A stretch of 64,000 nt of DNA from Cryptomeria japonica (lineage: Eukaryota > Streptophyta > Pinopsida > Cupressales > Cupressaceae). Shown one piece after another: positions 47,520 to 60,282 of the stretch; within the stretch, counting starts at the first letter, position 1; each line of letters opens with the position of its first letter. The position numbers were made by a program, and so were the translations under genes. The stretch covers positions 511,629,873-511,693,872 of the forward strand of contig NC_081415.1 in NCBI RefSeq assembly GCF_030272615.1, in the 5' to 3' direction. The notes beneath the pieces were generated by a model that saw nothing but the letters and a program-made list of their open reading frames with translations, did not search any database and was not told the DNA's origin.

Positions 47520-48000
47520 GGGTACCGTGGGCCCCCTAACAACCTGCAGGATTGTCAGAGCTATTAGTATGGGCCCAGGCCTTGCCGCCTGCCACTGGTG
47601 GTTTCCTAGCTCCCCGCTGGCAGTAGCTCCCTGGCGGCCCGCCTTCCCAGCCCCCATCGCCGCTGCGCCTCGCCTCGACCCCTGTCACCGCCCTACAACC
47701 CCGCTTCCTAGGCTCCACCTCCTTGTGGCCCCACCTGAGGCCCCACCACCTGCCTTCCTAGCCCCATTTCCATAGCTCCCTGGCCCCGTGGGCCCTAGCC
47801 CCTACCGCCTTCGCTCGGCCCCGCAACCGCCATCGATCGGAACCCTCTGCCCAGCCGCTGGTGCTCTCCACACTACCACCGGAAACTACCACCCGACTCG
47901 TTGGCCACCCTGGCTCTGCCACTTGACCACTGGAGCTCCACCTGGCTACCACCAGAGTGCCACTCACTAGCCACCTCTACTCGCTAGAGCCTCCAGACTA
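47520..48000 (+). other. GC-rich island in family T copy 2
   Basis: This is strikingly GC-rich inside AT-rich DNA. Its last hundred bases (ccactggagctccacctggct through ctaccccttcctcttgttttg) match copy 1, but the earlier part has no simple counterpart there. Open frames on both strands are a composition effect. Confidence 0.6.
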
Positions 48001-49197
48001 CCCCTTCCTCTTGTTTTGAAGGGGGGTTTGGTTTTTTGGTCATATCTTGGGCATACGAAGTCATTTTTTTGAAAATGAATAGGCATCAAAAAGCTGGTTC
48101 TGAGCCAGACCTCGTCATATTGGTAATTGTTTTTAATTTTTCTATTTGACTATATTTTTTTCCAGTCAAAGTGAGGTCTCTTTTTTGCACTCCAGGGGAC
48201 ATAGAATGAGCATCCGAACTCCGTTTTTAAAAAAAAAAAAATTTTGGGAAAGCATGTGTTGTGTAATTTCTAGCCATATGATTTTTATTTCCAGATTCTC
48301 CTTCATGCATATTTTATTCGTTTTTTTCTTTATAGCACTGTGGTGGATATCTTGGTTGTTTCAGGTCCTAGGATCTCTTCTTTGAGTAGGATATCTCAGT
48401 TTTTGCTGATCTTTTTGTTTCCAATAGTCTTATCATTGTAGCATTGTATTTATGCAAAAACACTGAGATAAAGTGCCACCATGCAATATTTACTTGGGAT
48501 CTTGCATATCTTATGCCTTGTTGTATATGCACTACTTATCAAGTGCCATGAGGAGGTTGATGTTTGCCTTGTTTGCAATCTGCCTTTGTCTAGTGAGTGT
48601 TCCTTCCATTAAATTCACCTCATGATGTGTGTCAAGTGGGTATTCCTTCCATGACACAATGTACTTTTTTCAACACCTTTGATGTTCCTAGTTCTTTGTC
48701 ATGTAGTTCTTCTTGGCCATTCTTTTCCGTGTTCCTATCCCTCTCCCTCTTCAGCATTATGGGGAGGTTTGTCCTATTGGTTCTAATGCTTTTGTGGTTC
48801 GATTGATCAGCTCTTCAGGCTTTGGTGTTTTCATGCCATCTGTATCTTCGATTTCAGTTGTTTGCCTTGTTTTCCTTCTGATTCAAGTAGTGTCATTTGA
48901 GGGCACTCATACAGATTACAATCTTCTCTACCTAGTCATGTTCTATTTCAGTGGAGGTTCTTTAGATCACTAGTTATTCTTCAACAGAGTTTGCAGGTTC
49001 TTCATGCTTTAATGGTGTTCTTTTATCTTTTTTTGGAGGGGACTTTGTTCCCATTAGGTTTTCTCCTTTGTCTCCATTTCATAGAGATTTGATTGTATTT
49101 GGGTACCTGATCAGGCCTTGTTGTCGGGACCCATCTTTCTTGCTTTTAGTAGCTATTCTAGGCTTTAGCTTCTCCCTAAGTCTAGCTTAAGGGGGGG

Positions 49198-49560
49198 TGT
49201 TAGAGTAATTGGGTATTTACTTGATTAATTAATCAAAATTTGTTTAATTCTTTAAGTTCCCTATTATCTTTTTACACTTAATCTAACTTTAGGTGCATAA
49301 TAATTAATTTTTTTATTAATTATTATGTCCAAGCATAGGTTTTACCTTTTAGGGTTTCTTGACCTATTAGAGGTTATTTTTGTTTTCTTTTGTATGTCAT
49401 TACACATTTTGGTGAATATTGAGCTCTCCTCGTTTGAGCATATTTTTCCTGTGTTTTGTTCTTCAGAATGCTTTGCTTCATTGCTTCTCCTTATAATAGA
49501 TTGTTTTAACTTGTAGAAGATCTTTAGGCTCCTTTGGTGTTATGTTTCTCAACTCCAATA
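49198..49560 (+). repeat. Right LTR, family T copy 2
   Basis: It begins tgttagagtaattggg after aaggggggg and ends ctccaata (aaca mutated to aata). The target duplication follows directly. Confidence 0.92.
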
Positions 49561-50610
49561 ATAATATGATTGGAGATAAAAGAAAGTTTCTATTTTTGCA
49601 AGAATTTGATTGCAGTCTGGTTAGATTTGGAGATAACAAAGCATGTATGATCAAAGGAAAATGAATAATATCATTGGATGGTAAGAGCAATACTGATAAT
49701 GTTTATTTTGTTGAAGGTCTAAAGCATAATCTTTTGAGTGTCAGTCAATTGGTGATAAAAGATTTCAATTATAATTCAAGGATGAAAAATGCAAAATTAT
49801 TAACAGATCTAGTTTGGAGATTGCAATCGGTACACAGACAAAAGGTAATATATTTTATTTGAATTTTGGTGAGAAGACATGTTTGATTGCACAAATTGAT
49901 GAGAGTTGGCTATTGCATAAGTGGCCATGTCATGTGAATTTTGATTTCATTGTAAAGATTGGTTCAACTAAGGCAATTAGAGATATACCTAAGATTGTGA
50001 AGTCCTATAATCCGGTATGTAAAGAATGTCAAATGGGTAAACATGTCAGAACCTCTTTTAGGAGTATAAGATAAATCTAATGATGTTCTTGATCTTATTC
50101 ATAATGATTTCTGTGGCCCTACTAGAGTCAAAAATTTTCAAGGTGATAGATATTTCATGCTAACCATTGATGATTATTCTAGAATGATGTGGGTTACTTT
50201 TCTAAGGGAGAAATCTGAGGCTTTTGAAAAGTTTAAAATCTTTAAGGCTAAAGTGGAAACTGAGACATGATTGAAGATTAAATGTGTGAGGTCAGATCAT
50301 GGTGGAGAATTCACATATGGTGAGTTCAATAACTTTTGTGAGAAGCATGGTATAAGGAGATAATTTTTTGCTCCCCGGACACCTCAACAAAATGGATTTG
50401 TGAAAGGAAGAGAAAAACTATTTTGGATTATGCTAGAACAATGATGATGAAAGCTATTCTACCTCATATCTACTGGAGAGAAGAAGTGAGCACACCAATT
50501 TTGACATTTAACAGAGTACATATCAAAGGAGAAACTGGTAAGATAGCTTATGAATTATGGTTTGGCAATACACCTAGAGTTAGATACTTAAAAATCTTTG
50601 GTAGTAAATG
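49561..50610 (+). pseudogene. pol: Element A protease end and integrase
   Basis: It resumes with MIGDKRKFLFLQEF and FVEGLKHNLLSVSQL. The integrase shows VCKECQMGKHVRTSF (GAG-pre-integrase), then FMLTIDDYSRMMWVTFL (first Asp) and RSDHGGEF (second Asp). The third catalytic residue region reads NGFVKGREK where NGVVERKN is usual, so the Glu is displaced by a small frameshift. In-frame stops occur near 50080, 50268 and 50360. The frame ends in KIFGSKC at the insertion at 50611 and continues at 53151. Confidence 0.8.
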
Positions 50611-51106
50611 TGTGAGATTTTCCCAAGATCTAGAGGCAATGGAAAACACAAATAAGAGAGACAAAATAGATGATAGGAATAAACTGTATTCTATGAAGAT
50701 AAAAATGCTGATCAATTGGATCATCAAAAGTTGTTGTTATACAATGTAGATGAGCTTGCTTATATAGGCAAGGCAATATGGACATGTGAGCACACAAACA
50801 TGACATGTGGCTCAATAAGAAACAAGGGTAGGTAGGAAATAGGTGTGGCAGGTAGAAGAAATAATATAATATTCCACATGAGGTGGAAGACCCACCAAAG
50901 ATGGAATTATCACTCCATAATAAGTGGATATGATAAAGTAGTAACAAGATCACACCATAAAAGGTGGAAATTCTCCTACACACACTATCCCAATGTGGCA
51001 CAAACACCCAATTGTATCATACCCAAATTAATATGAAATGCATTATCCTAAGTAAACTTAAGTATAGTGTAATAATATCCAAGATGAATAATTATTTACA
51101 CCAACA
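50611..51106 (-). repeat. 3' LTR of the 2.5-kb minus-strand element
   Basis: Plus strand tgtgagattttcccaagatc to atttacaccaaca. The copy at 52653 is nearly identical along its length. Confidence 0.9.
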
Positions 51107-52652
51107 CCCCCCCTTAAGTGCAACTTAAGGGAATGCACTTAAGTCTACAATGCAACTAAGAAATGCAAGATGGGTCTTGGCTACAAGGCCATGTTAGGTA
51201 CCCATGTACAAATACAAATTTAATCTCCCATAAATGTAGAAAGAAAGAAAAACCCAATGGGAAGAAACCCTCCCCCAAAAGAGAGATGTTGAAAGCACAG
51301 AATGCTCTCAATGATGATTGAGAAGAACAAAAAATATGTACCCCCATAAAAGTGAAGAAGAGACCATGAAGCCCTCAATCAATGTCAAATCTCTTGCAAG
51401 GATGGTCTAATGATGTTGACCAAGACACCTCCCCATAAGGAAGAAAGAGAGCCTATGTTGCATCAATAATGTCAAAGTGTGACAAAACCAGGTACCAAGT
51501 CGATGATGATGAATCAATCATTGCAACAAAATAAAGATCAGGCATGAAAATAACTTGCTTTGAGCATCATCTGGATACTCATAAATGACAAAAATACTGG
51601 TATAATCTAAGTCTCATGGGAGACATGCACAAATGTGTACAATCTAAGTCTCAACTGGAGCCATGCAGCAAGTTTCACAAGATATTCCTAATCTACGTGT
51701 ACAAGAGGATTACATCAAACAGTCAATAATGACAAGATACAAAGTGGTGTGACACTTTATGATAGTGTGATTACAGCATTGCTCAAGCAAGAGCATACAT
51801 CATGATAAAATATTCTAATGAAGAAAAATGAAAATGATTGCACCAACAAATAAGCCCTATAGAATATTGTAGATGAAGATGCCTTTGAATGGAATTTCAC
51901 CAAGAGATATAAATGAACAACTGAACCCCCATAAAATGATCATTTTGACACTTGCAAATAAAGAAAAAGTGGACTTTTAATTTCAATGATTAAAACTTGT
52001 CAAAATGAGATATAAGAGACTTCAACAAATAATGCTAGTGATCTAAACTAAGATCCAAGCAAAATACAAGTACCAAATAGGCCAAAAAATGACCAAATAC
52101 TAAAAGTACAATTTCTACTCACAATCACTACAAACTAATGGTAGATTATGAAAGTAGACAAAAAATTATGCACCTTAAAAAAAACCGGCACCTAAAAAGG
52201 AGTCCATATGAGCCCAAATGAAGCCTTCAAAGTTGTAAAAATTAAGATTTCATGATTTTAGATAAACCTGTATCCAAAAATGAGAAAAATCCTCCACCAC
52301 TATATAAATCCCGCAATTCTACCCCAAAACAAAAAAAATTGCTCGAAAAAAGGAGTTCGGATGAGTGAGATATCACTATTTGCAAATTGTCTACAAAATT
52401 ATAATTTTTGGAACATTTTTGCCACAACTTCAAACTTCAAATGCCTCTAGATTTGACCCTTGAAGTATGATTTGGATGAAACAAAAGGAAAAACTGACTT
52501 TCTTGGACCTCCTCAATCCAATGATAACCTCAAATTTAACCCATCAAGCTACAATAATAACCTACAATAGGAAGACCCAAAATGCAAACCCTAAATAACA
52601 TCAAATTTCTCTCAATTAGCAAACCAATGACATTGTAATGGCTTTGATACCA
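51107..52652 (-). other. Interior of the 2.5-kb element, non-coding
   Basis: AT-rich, with no coding motif. The ends carry the purine tract and the primer site, and nothing else is recognised. Confidence 0.7.
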
Positions 52653-53145
52653 TGTGAGATTTTTCCAAGATCTAGAGGCAATGGGAAGCACAAATAAGAG
52701 AGACAAAATAGATGATAGGAATAAACTCTATTCTATCAAGATAAAAATACTAATCAACTGGATAATCAAAAGTTGTTGTTATACAATGTAGATGAGCTTG
52801 CATATATAGGCAAGGCAATATGGATATGTGAGCACACAAACATGACATGTGGCTCAATAAGAAATAAGGTATGTAGGAAATAGTTGTGGTAGGTAGCAGA
52901 AACAATATAATATTTCACTTGAGGTGGATCACCCACCGAAGGTGGAATTATCACTCCATAATAAGTGGATATGATAAAGTAGTAACAAGATCACACCATA
53001 AAAGGTGGAAATTGTCCTACACACTATACCATTGTGACACAAACACCCAAGTGTCTAATACCCAAACTACTATGTAATGCATTATCCTAAGTAAACTTAA
53101 GTATAGTGTAATAATATCATAGATCTATAATTATTTACACCAACA
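52653..53145 (-). repeat. 5' LTR of the 2.5-kb minus-strand element
   Basis: Plus strand tgtgagatttttccaagatc to atttacaccaaca. Confidence 0.9.
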
Positions 53146-53150
53146 AAATG

Positions 53151-54640
53151 TTATATCAGGAGAGATGATATCATTAGAAAATTTTATCCTAGATGTGACG
53201 AAGGCATATTTCATGGTTATTCTAATGAAATAAAAGCATATAGATGTTATAACAAGAGATTGTAGAGAATTATGGAGAGTGCTAATGTCAAGGTGGATGA
53301 GATGAATAGAGGTCAAATCAGAGTTTATGAGAAGGAACCGGTGGTGGAAATGATTATATCTGAACTGGTAGCATCTTTACAAGAATAGAGTGTTGAACCA
53401 GTTACTCTAGGAGTATCAAAAAATTTAATAGTAATTGAAGAACCGACAAGAGGAATAGAGAGTCAAAAGACTCCTTGGTATGTGAGATTGAATCATTCAG
53501 AAGAGGAGATCATCAAGGATAAGAACAATGGAGTGATGACAAGAAGAAAAATGACAACCAATGAGGTATCTTTAATTTCTCAAGTTGAACTGATATCTGT
53601 AATTGAAGCATGTAAAGATGAATATTGGTTGAAAGTTATGGAAGAAGAATTAGATCAGATTGAGAAGAATAACACATGGACTTTCATTCCCCAGCCTAAA
53701 AAATAAGAATGCTATTGGAACTAAATAGGTTTTTAAGAATAAACTGAATGAGGATGGTCAAGTTGTAAGAAACAAGGCTAGATTGGTTTGTAAAGGATAT
53801 TCTTAGAAGCAAGAAATTGATTATGGTGAGATATTTTATGAAGTTGTAAGGTTATTTCTTGCCTATGTTGTCCATAAAAACTACAAGGTTTATTAGATGG
53901 ATGTTAACTGTGCATTTTTTAATGGGGATCTTGATGAGGAAGTTTATATTGAGAAACTTGATGGTTTTTCACTATCAGATGATAAAAACATGGTTTGCAA
54001 GTTAAGAAAACCTTTATATGGATTGAAAAAAGCACCTAGAGCCTGGTATGCAAGGTTGGATAAATATCTTTTGAAGCTTTCTTTTACTAAGGGTAGTGTT
54101 GACAGTAATTTATATTATAAGATCATTGATGATGATATATTGATTATTGAAGTATTTGTTGATGACATTATTTTTGGAGATGAAGATAAGTTGTGCATGG
54201 AATTTTCTAAGAATATGGAAAAAGAATTTGAAATGTCTATGATTGGAGAAATTAAATTTTTCTTAGGTTTGCAGATTACTCAGACTCACAAAGGTATTTC
54301 CATCTATCAAACTAAGTATCCTAGGGAATTGTTGAAGAAATTTGGTATGAGAGATTCTAAACCAATAAGTACTCCTATGGATACAAGTGAGAAATTGAAA
54401 AGGAAAGATGTTTCTACACCGGTAAATTCTACAAGATATAAATCTACGATTGGAGGTCTTCTTTATTTGACTCAGATGAGGCCTAACATAATGAATGATG
54501 TTTGTATTGTATCTAGATATTAGAGTGATCCTAGAGAAAATCATGAAAGTGCAGTGAAAAAGCTTTTTAGATACTTGCAAGGCACATCAGAATATGGTTT
54601 GTGGTACCCTAAGGATAATGAATTTACTTTATGTGCATAT
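53151..54640 (+). pseudogene. pol: Element A integrase end and reverse transcriptase
   Basis: It resumes with YIRRDDIIRKFYPRCDEGIF, then a linker and the RT: WLKVMEEELDQIEKNNTW, MDVNCAFFNGDLDEEVYIE (first catalytic Asp), LYGLKKAPRAWYARLDKYLL and FVDDIIFG (the YVDD-box as FVDD). A stop cluster and small deletion lie near 53710-53880. It ends at 54640, where element B is inserted, and the RNase H continues at 61348. Protein sequence is close to that of element B. Confidence 0.85.
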
Positions 54641-55698
54641 TGTTAGGTCCCGGGGACAACTGAGAGGGGGGTGAATCAATTGTCCAATAAATTCAAACCA
54701 AAAACAACTTAATCAACTTTAATGCTAAATACTGGTAAACCAGTCTTTTATGCTAGTAGACAGATTTATCAGTTAATTACATTACCGGTAAATATTAATG
54801 CATGAAATAGAAAGACAATAACATCCACAACACATAACACCAATATTTGTATGTGGAAACCCTATAAGGGGAAAAACCACAGTGGGAAACCTTACATAAA
54901 ATCAGATGATACTACTGCAGATAGTATGTATATACAAATGGGGTCTGCACATGCAGAAAGGCCAAGTGCCTAGAGCACACTGCTCAAACACAAATAGGAG
55001 TCACATTGACTACAATTGGATGGTTAAATCCAATAATAATGTACTACTCAAATTAGCATCTTTCTATGTTGGATTCAGTACTGGTGTAGTTCTGATTGTC
55101 TTCACAAAAACCCTCCTTCAACCTTCAAATACTGTTTGTATGTATAGCTCTACTTATTCTTGCATATACATTCACACAATTCTTTTTCACATTCCACACT
55201 CGATCTTACAAATAAGATCTTACATTTATATCATAACCTAAGACCAATTTTAGTAGGTCGGCTCTAAAAGATATTACAATAAAATCAATTTACAAATAAA
55301 ACAATGTCGTATGCAATAACTGATTCAACATGTTGGCTTGATGCATTTACAACATTAATAAGACATCTCCATAGCATGTCATGCTCATTTGGAAAAGATA
55401 AACCTCCCGGTGTATAACTTGGACCTATTTGCCGGTAACAACAAATATGCAAATACAAATATGCGAATGAACAAATCTCCAAGACAAAGCGTCCAGACGA
55501 TGTCTTCAACATTACCAAGTGTTCTCCATGCCATTCTAAGTGATGGTGAACATTATATCATGTCAGTGTACCTGATATTGGTGACTGTGCATAAGTCACT
55601 TGCTTGGCGGTGAATGTTGTTGATTCTCCAAAGTACCAGAGTTGATAAGTGTTAGTAGGTGTTGACATCAATGACAAAACCATACCAAAATACCAACA
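54641..55698 (-). repeat. 3' LTR of element B
   Basis: Plus strand tgttaggtcccggggacaac to aaaataccaaca, 1058 bp. Confidence 0.93.
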
Positions 55699-56075
55699 AT
55701 CTCCCCCTTTAGAATTGATGGCAACACAAGATGAAAAAACCGTCAAAGTGCCAAAACAAAAATTCCAAATACCAAAAACTAACAATCTCCCAAAAGGAAA
55801 TCATAATAAGAATTCAAAAGTTAGATATAAACAATCTCTCCTCGAAGTAACAATCTCTCCCCCTAGGAGTGACATGTTTTTTTCTTGTGTTTTTCCATAC
55901 CAATCTCTCCCCCTTTGACATCAAATGCCAAAGCAATATAAAGACCATTTTTTAGATACAAAATACTAACCAATTCACTATACCAACTACTCCTCCTAAG
56001 AAGTTGCTTTCTCATCGAAGTCGGAGTAAAATATTTCTCTGTTAATTCTGTCAGTTGATGACTATCATCAACTGT

Positions 56076-59000
56076 CTAAGTTTCTACCGGTGGGGGTATG
56101 ACCCCAATCTGGTCTCTGAGATATTCAAAATTCTCCTTAGGTAGAGGTTTATTGAAAATATCTGCAATCTGCTCTTTAGTATTCACATAAACTAGTTTAA
56201 TTTCTTTTGCTTCAACATTTTCGCTTGGAAAATTCAGTTTGATAGAAACATGTTTGGTTTTAGAATGTAATACTAGATTCTTAGATATATCAATTGCTAC
56301 AGTGTTATCACAATAAATATTAATAGGTTCCTTGCATTTTACCTTTACATCCTTCAACATTTGCTTAAGCCATAATACCTGTGTACAATTAGTTGTTGCT
56401 GCAACATATTCTGATTCTATTGTTGATAAAGATGTAAAACTTTGTTTCTTACTCAACCAATAAATTAATTTGCTTCCAAGAAAAAATTCTCTGTCGGTGG
56501 TTCTTTTTCTATCATCCACATCTCTTGCCCAATTTGCATTTGTGTATGCACATAATTCAAAGTTTTCATCTCTAGGATACCATAGTCCAAGATTTGTAGT
56601 GCCTTGTAAGTACCGAAAAATCCTTTTTACTGCTGATTCATGATTTTCTCTAGGATTACTCTAAAATCTTGAAACAATACATACTACAATCATGATATTA
56701 GGTCTTGTTTGTGTTAAATATAGTAAACCTCCTATCATAAATTTGTACCTAGTTGGATTAACAGGTGTAGATTCATCCCTTAGTGAAAATTTGTCATTTG
56801 TAATCATAGGTGTGCTTATCGGTTTAGAGTTCTCCATCCCAAATTTCTTTAATAACTCCTTCAAGTACTTGGATTGACTCAAGAATATACCTTTATCAGT
56901 ATGTGAAATCTGCAATCCTAAAAAGAATTTTATTTCTCCAATCATAGACATTTCAAATTCTTGTTGTATTTCAATAGAAAAGTCTTTACATAATCCATCT
57001 CCTCCAAAGATTATATCATCAACAAAAACTACTATAACCAAGATGTCATCATTAGTCACTTTGTAATATAAGTTTCTATCAACATTACCTTTTGAAAATC
57101 CAATCTTCAAAAGATACTTATCCAATCTTGCATATCAAGCTCTTGGAGCTTGTTTCAACCCATATAAAGCTTTCCTTAACCTGCAAACCATATCTTTGTT
57201 ATCTGTCAAAGAAAATCCATTAGGTTGTTCAATGTAAACTTCTTCTTCAAGATCTCCATTCATAAATGCACATTTAATATCCATTTGATATACTTTGTAG
57301 TTCTTGTGTGCTACAAAAGCCAAGAATAATCTGACTACCTCAATTCTAGCTACCGGTGCAAAGATTTCATTATAATCAATTCCTTCTTTCTGAGAATATC
57401 CCTTACACACTAGTCTTGCTTTATTTTTTATTACCTTACCATCTTCTTTAAGTTTATTTCTGAATACCCATTTGGTTCCAGCCACATTTTTGTCTTTAGG
57501 TTGGGGAACTAATATCCAAATGTTGTTTTTCTCAATTTGTTCTAGTTCCTCTTCCATAGCTTTAATCCAGTGTTTATCTTCACATGCCTCACTAATTGAT
57601 GATGGTTCAATTTGAGAAATAGGACATACCTCTTCATTTGCCAATCTTCCTCTTGTCATAACTCCTTTATACTTGTTTCCAATTATCTGATCTTCAGAGT
57701 GATTTAGTCTTACATACTGAGGTGTCTTTGTTTGTTGTTGTTCCTCAGTTACAGTGGAATTTTCAGATGATATTGGTGTAACTGGATCTTCATTTTGTAC
57801 CGATGGATTCAATGTAGATTCATTTGTCAGAATTTCTATTGCCGGTTCAGAGTCTATATACCTTGAAGTTCCTCTGAATTGTTCATCAATCTTTACATTT
57901 GTACTCTCAACAATTTTCTGTAATCTTTTGTTAAAACATTTGTGTGCCTTACTCTTAGATGAATAGCCAAGAAATATTCCTTCATCACTTCTAGGATCAA
58001 ATTTTCCAATATACTCATCTCTTCTAATATAGCATTTGCTTCCAAATATTCTGAAATATTTAAGAGGAGTAATACCAAACCATAGTTCATGAGGGGTCTT
58101 ACCGGTTTCTCATTTGATGTGAACTTTGTTGAAAGTATAGACTGTTGTCCTTATTGCCTCTCTCCAATACACATGTGGTAGATTTTCTTCTGATAACATA
58201 CTTTTATCTGTATCCAAGATAGTTATGTTTTTCCTCTCTACAACTCCATTTTGCTGTGGTGTCTGGGGTGCTGATAGTTGTCTTCTAATTCCATTCACTT
58301 CAGAGAATGAATTAAATTTCTAAGATATAAATTCTCCTCCTTGATCTGCTCTTAGACATTTGATTTTCTTACCAGTTTCATTCTCTATCATTGCTTTGAA
58401 CAGTTTGAACTTCCCAAGTGCTTCTGATTTTTCTCTAAGAAAAGTAACCCAACACATTCTAGAGTAGTCATCAATGATTAGCATAAAATATCTATCACCT
58501 TGCAAACTTTTAGTTCTAGCTGGACCACATAAATCAGTATGAATTAAGTCAAGAGCATTATTTGATTATTCTGGAATACTTTTAAAATGAGCTCTAACTT
58601 GCTTTCCAAATTGACATTCCTTACATACTGTATTGTGAGGTTTGACAATCTCAGGTAAATCTCTAACTGCCTTTGTAGTATTGATTTTTACCATGCAATC
58701 AAAATTTACATGATAGAGTCTCTTATGCCATAGCCAACTTTCATCAATATGTGCAATCAAGTATGTCTTTTCACTGTTATTCAAATGAAAGATATTACCT
58801 CTAGTTTGATTACCGGTTGCAATTTCCAAACCAGTTCTATTCATGATTTTGCATTTTCCATTCTTGAATTGTAAGTGAAATCATTTCTCAACTAATTGAC
58901 CAACACTTAAAAGATTATGCTTTAAACCTTCCACATAGTAAACATTGTTAGTATTATTCTTACCATGAAAAGATAATATTGTACCTTTACCTTTGATCAA

Positions 59001-60225
59001 ATAAGCTTTATCATCTCTAAATCTCACTAAGCCTCCATTATATTCCTGAAAGTTAAAGAATTTGCTTTTATCACTAGTCATATGATGTTAGCATCCTGAA
59101 TCAATGATCCATTCATCCTTAACTTCAATTTTAGCTGCCAAGGCCTGTTCTATCGATTGAATAGTAGGTGTCAGTTGATCTTTTGTTATAGCAACAAAAA
59201 CCCATCCATTGTTTGCCAGATCTTCATCAGAATCACCAATCACTCCTTCATCAACAAGATAACAAGATTTATCTTTATTCTTCTTAAATCTGTATCTCTG
59301 ATATTCAAGGTTAGGCTTGTATGTTCTCCTAGCTTCTTCTCTTAGTCTAGCATGTCTATCAGGGCATCTAGAATCCATATGACCAATCTTATTACAGTTG
59401 AAACACTTAAAGGGTGCTTTACCTTCATACTTACTTCCAACTGAACCTTTAGGCATTTTCCTTGCAAATAGTGCTTCAAGTTATTCAAGTTCTTCATTTT
59501 CTTTCCTACTTTCCTCAAGTTCTCTTGCATAAAAGGCTTTCCAATCAGATTTGTCAAATGATGGGGCAGATGATGTTGATGCCTTAAAAGCTAAATTTGT
59601 CTTTATAGTAGCAACAGGACCAAATTCCTCAATTTCAAAAGCTGAAAGTTTTCCAAGCAATGTATCCCTAGTTACTGATGTATTAGGCATTGTTCTTAAC
59701 TCATTTATAGCAGTAACCTTCATTTTATATGCCTATGGCAGTCCTCTTAAATTTTTTGAAATAATTTCATCTTCACTTAAGGTTCCTCCACAATATTTAA
59801 TACCCAAAACAATTTCATTCTCTTTCCATAAAAGCAGAAATCCTTTCATCTTCTTCCATTTTCAAATTTTCATAGCTGACCCGGAAGCTTTCAAGTTTTG
59901 CAATTTTGACTGTGGAATCTCCTTCATTCAGTGTTTCCAAATGATCCCAAATAGCTTTAGCAGTTGATCTATTTGATAATCCCATGATTTGCTGATTTGA
60001 TAATGCACTCAAAAGTGCTTCTCTTGCTTTGCAATCATTTTCCTCATCTTTAGCCAAGTTTGGTGGATTAGGCTGTTTCTAAGTAGGAGTAGTATAACCA
60101 TTCTTTGTAACATCCCAGACGTCCTTTCCAATACAATTTAGATGTGTCTCCATTCTGATCTTCCATATGCCATAATTGGTTCCATTAGGTTTAGGACTGT
60201 CCTTCCTGAAATAGTTAGTAGACAT
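56076..60225 (-). pseudogene. gag-pol: Element B gag-pol polyprotein, few breaks
   Basis: The start ATG complement is at 60223-60225 (MSTNYFRKDSPKPNGTNYG, gag). Domains in order: UBN2-type gag (IWDHLETLNEGDSTVKI), zinc knuckle CFNCNKIGHMDSRC (near 59405), protease WIIDSGC (59088) followed by a stop and HHMTSDKSKF, GAG-pre-integrase CKECQFGKQVR (58610), integrase with FMLIIDDYSRMCWV, RADQGGEF and NGVVERKN (D, D, E all present), RT with [19 protein letters not shown] and FVDDIIFG, RNase H with SLSTIESEYVA and IYCDNTVAIDI. It ends PPPVET at 56076. Most is in one frame. Defects include one stop near 60090, a frameshift near 59820, a stop after ELEE, the stop in the protease, one before SYARLDK (near 57130) and others. 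It cannot make a full product as it stands, although each catalytic motif is intact. Confidence 0.9.
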
Positions 60226-60282
60226 TGGATCTCCTCAAGCTGTTAAACTTCTACAAAAAGAGAACTAGGCTCTAATACCAAT

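Larger units (their letters stand above)
46709..49560 (+). mobile_element. Non-autonomous LTR element, family T, copy 2
   Basis: The left LTR is 46709-47077 (369 bp) and the right LTR 49198-49560 (363 bp). The target duplication is ATAAT (46704-46708 and 49561-49565), and a primer site tggtatcagag follows at 47078. It interrupts the protease of element A within SHN|M. The interior has no retroviral domain, and a GC-rich island at about 47520-48000 encodes Pro/Ala-rich frames on both strands. The interior downstream of the island matches copy 1 closely. Confidence 0.92.
50611..53145 (-). mobile_element. 2.5-kb minus-strand non-autonomous LTR element
   Basis: Two LTRs (50611-51106, 496 bp; 52653-53145, 493 bp) are flanked by the duplication AAATG (50606-50610 and 53146-53150). 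On the minus strand the primer site TGGTATCAAAGCC (52652-52640) abuts the right LTR and a purine tract (51107-51118) abuts the left one. The 1.5-kb interior has no open frame of note and no retroviral domain. It splits element A's integrase inside GSKC|YIRR. Confidence 0.92.

Noticed and set aside
47442-47970. Pro/Ala/Gly-rich genes on both strands of the GC-rich island
   Set aside because: Open frames on both strands follow from base composition, with no domain and no conservation at the 5' part.
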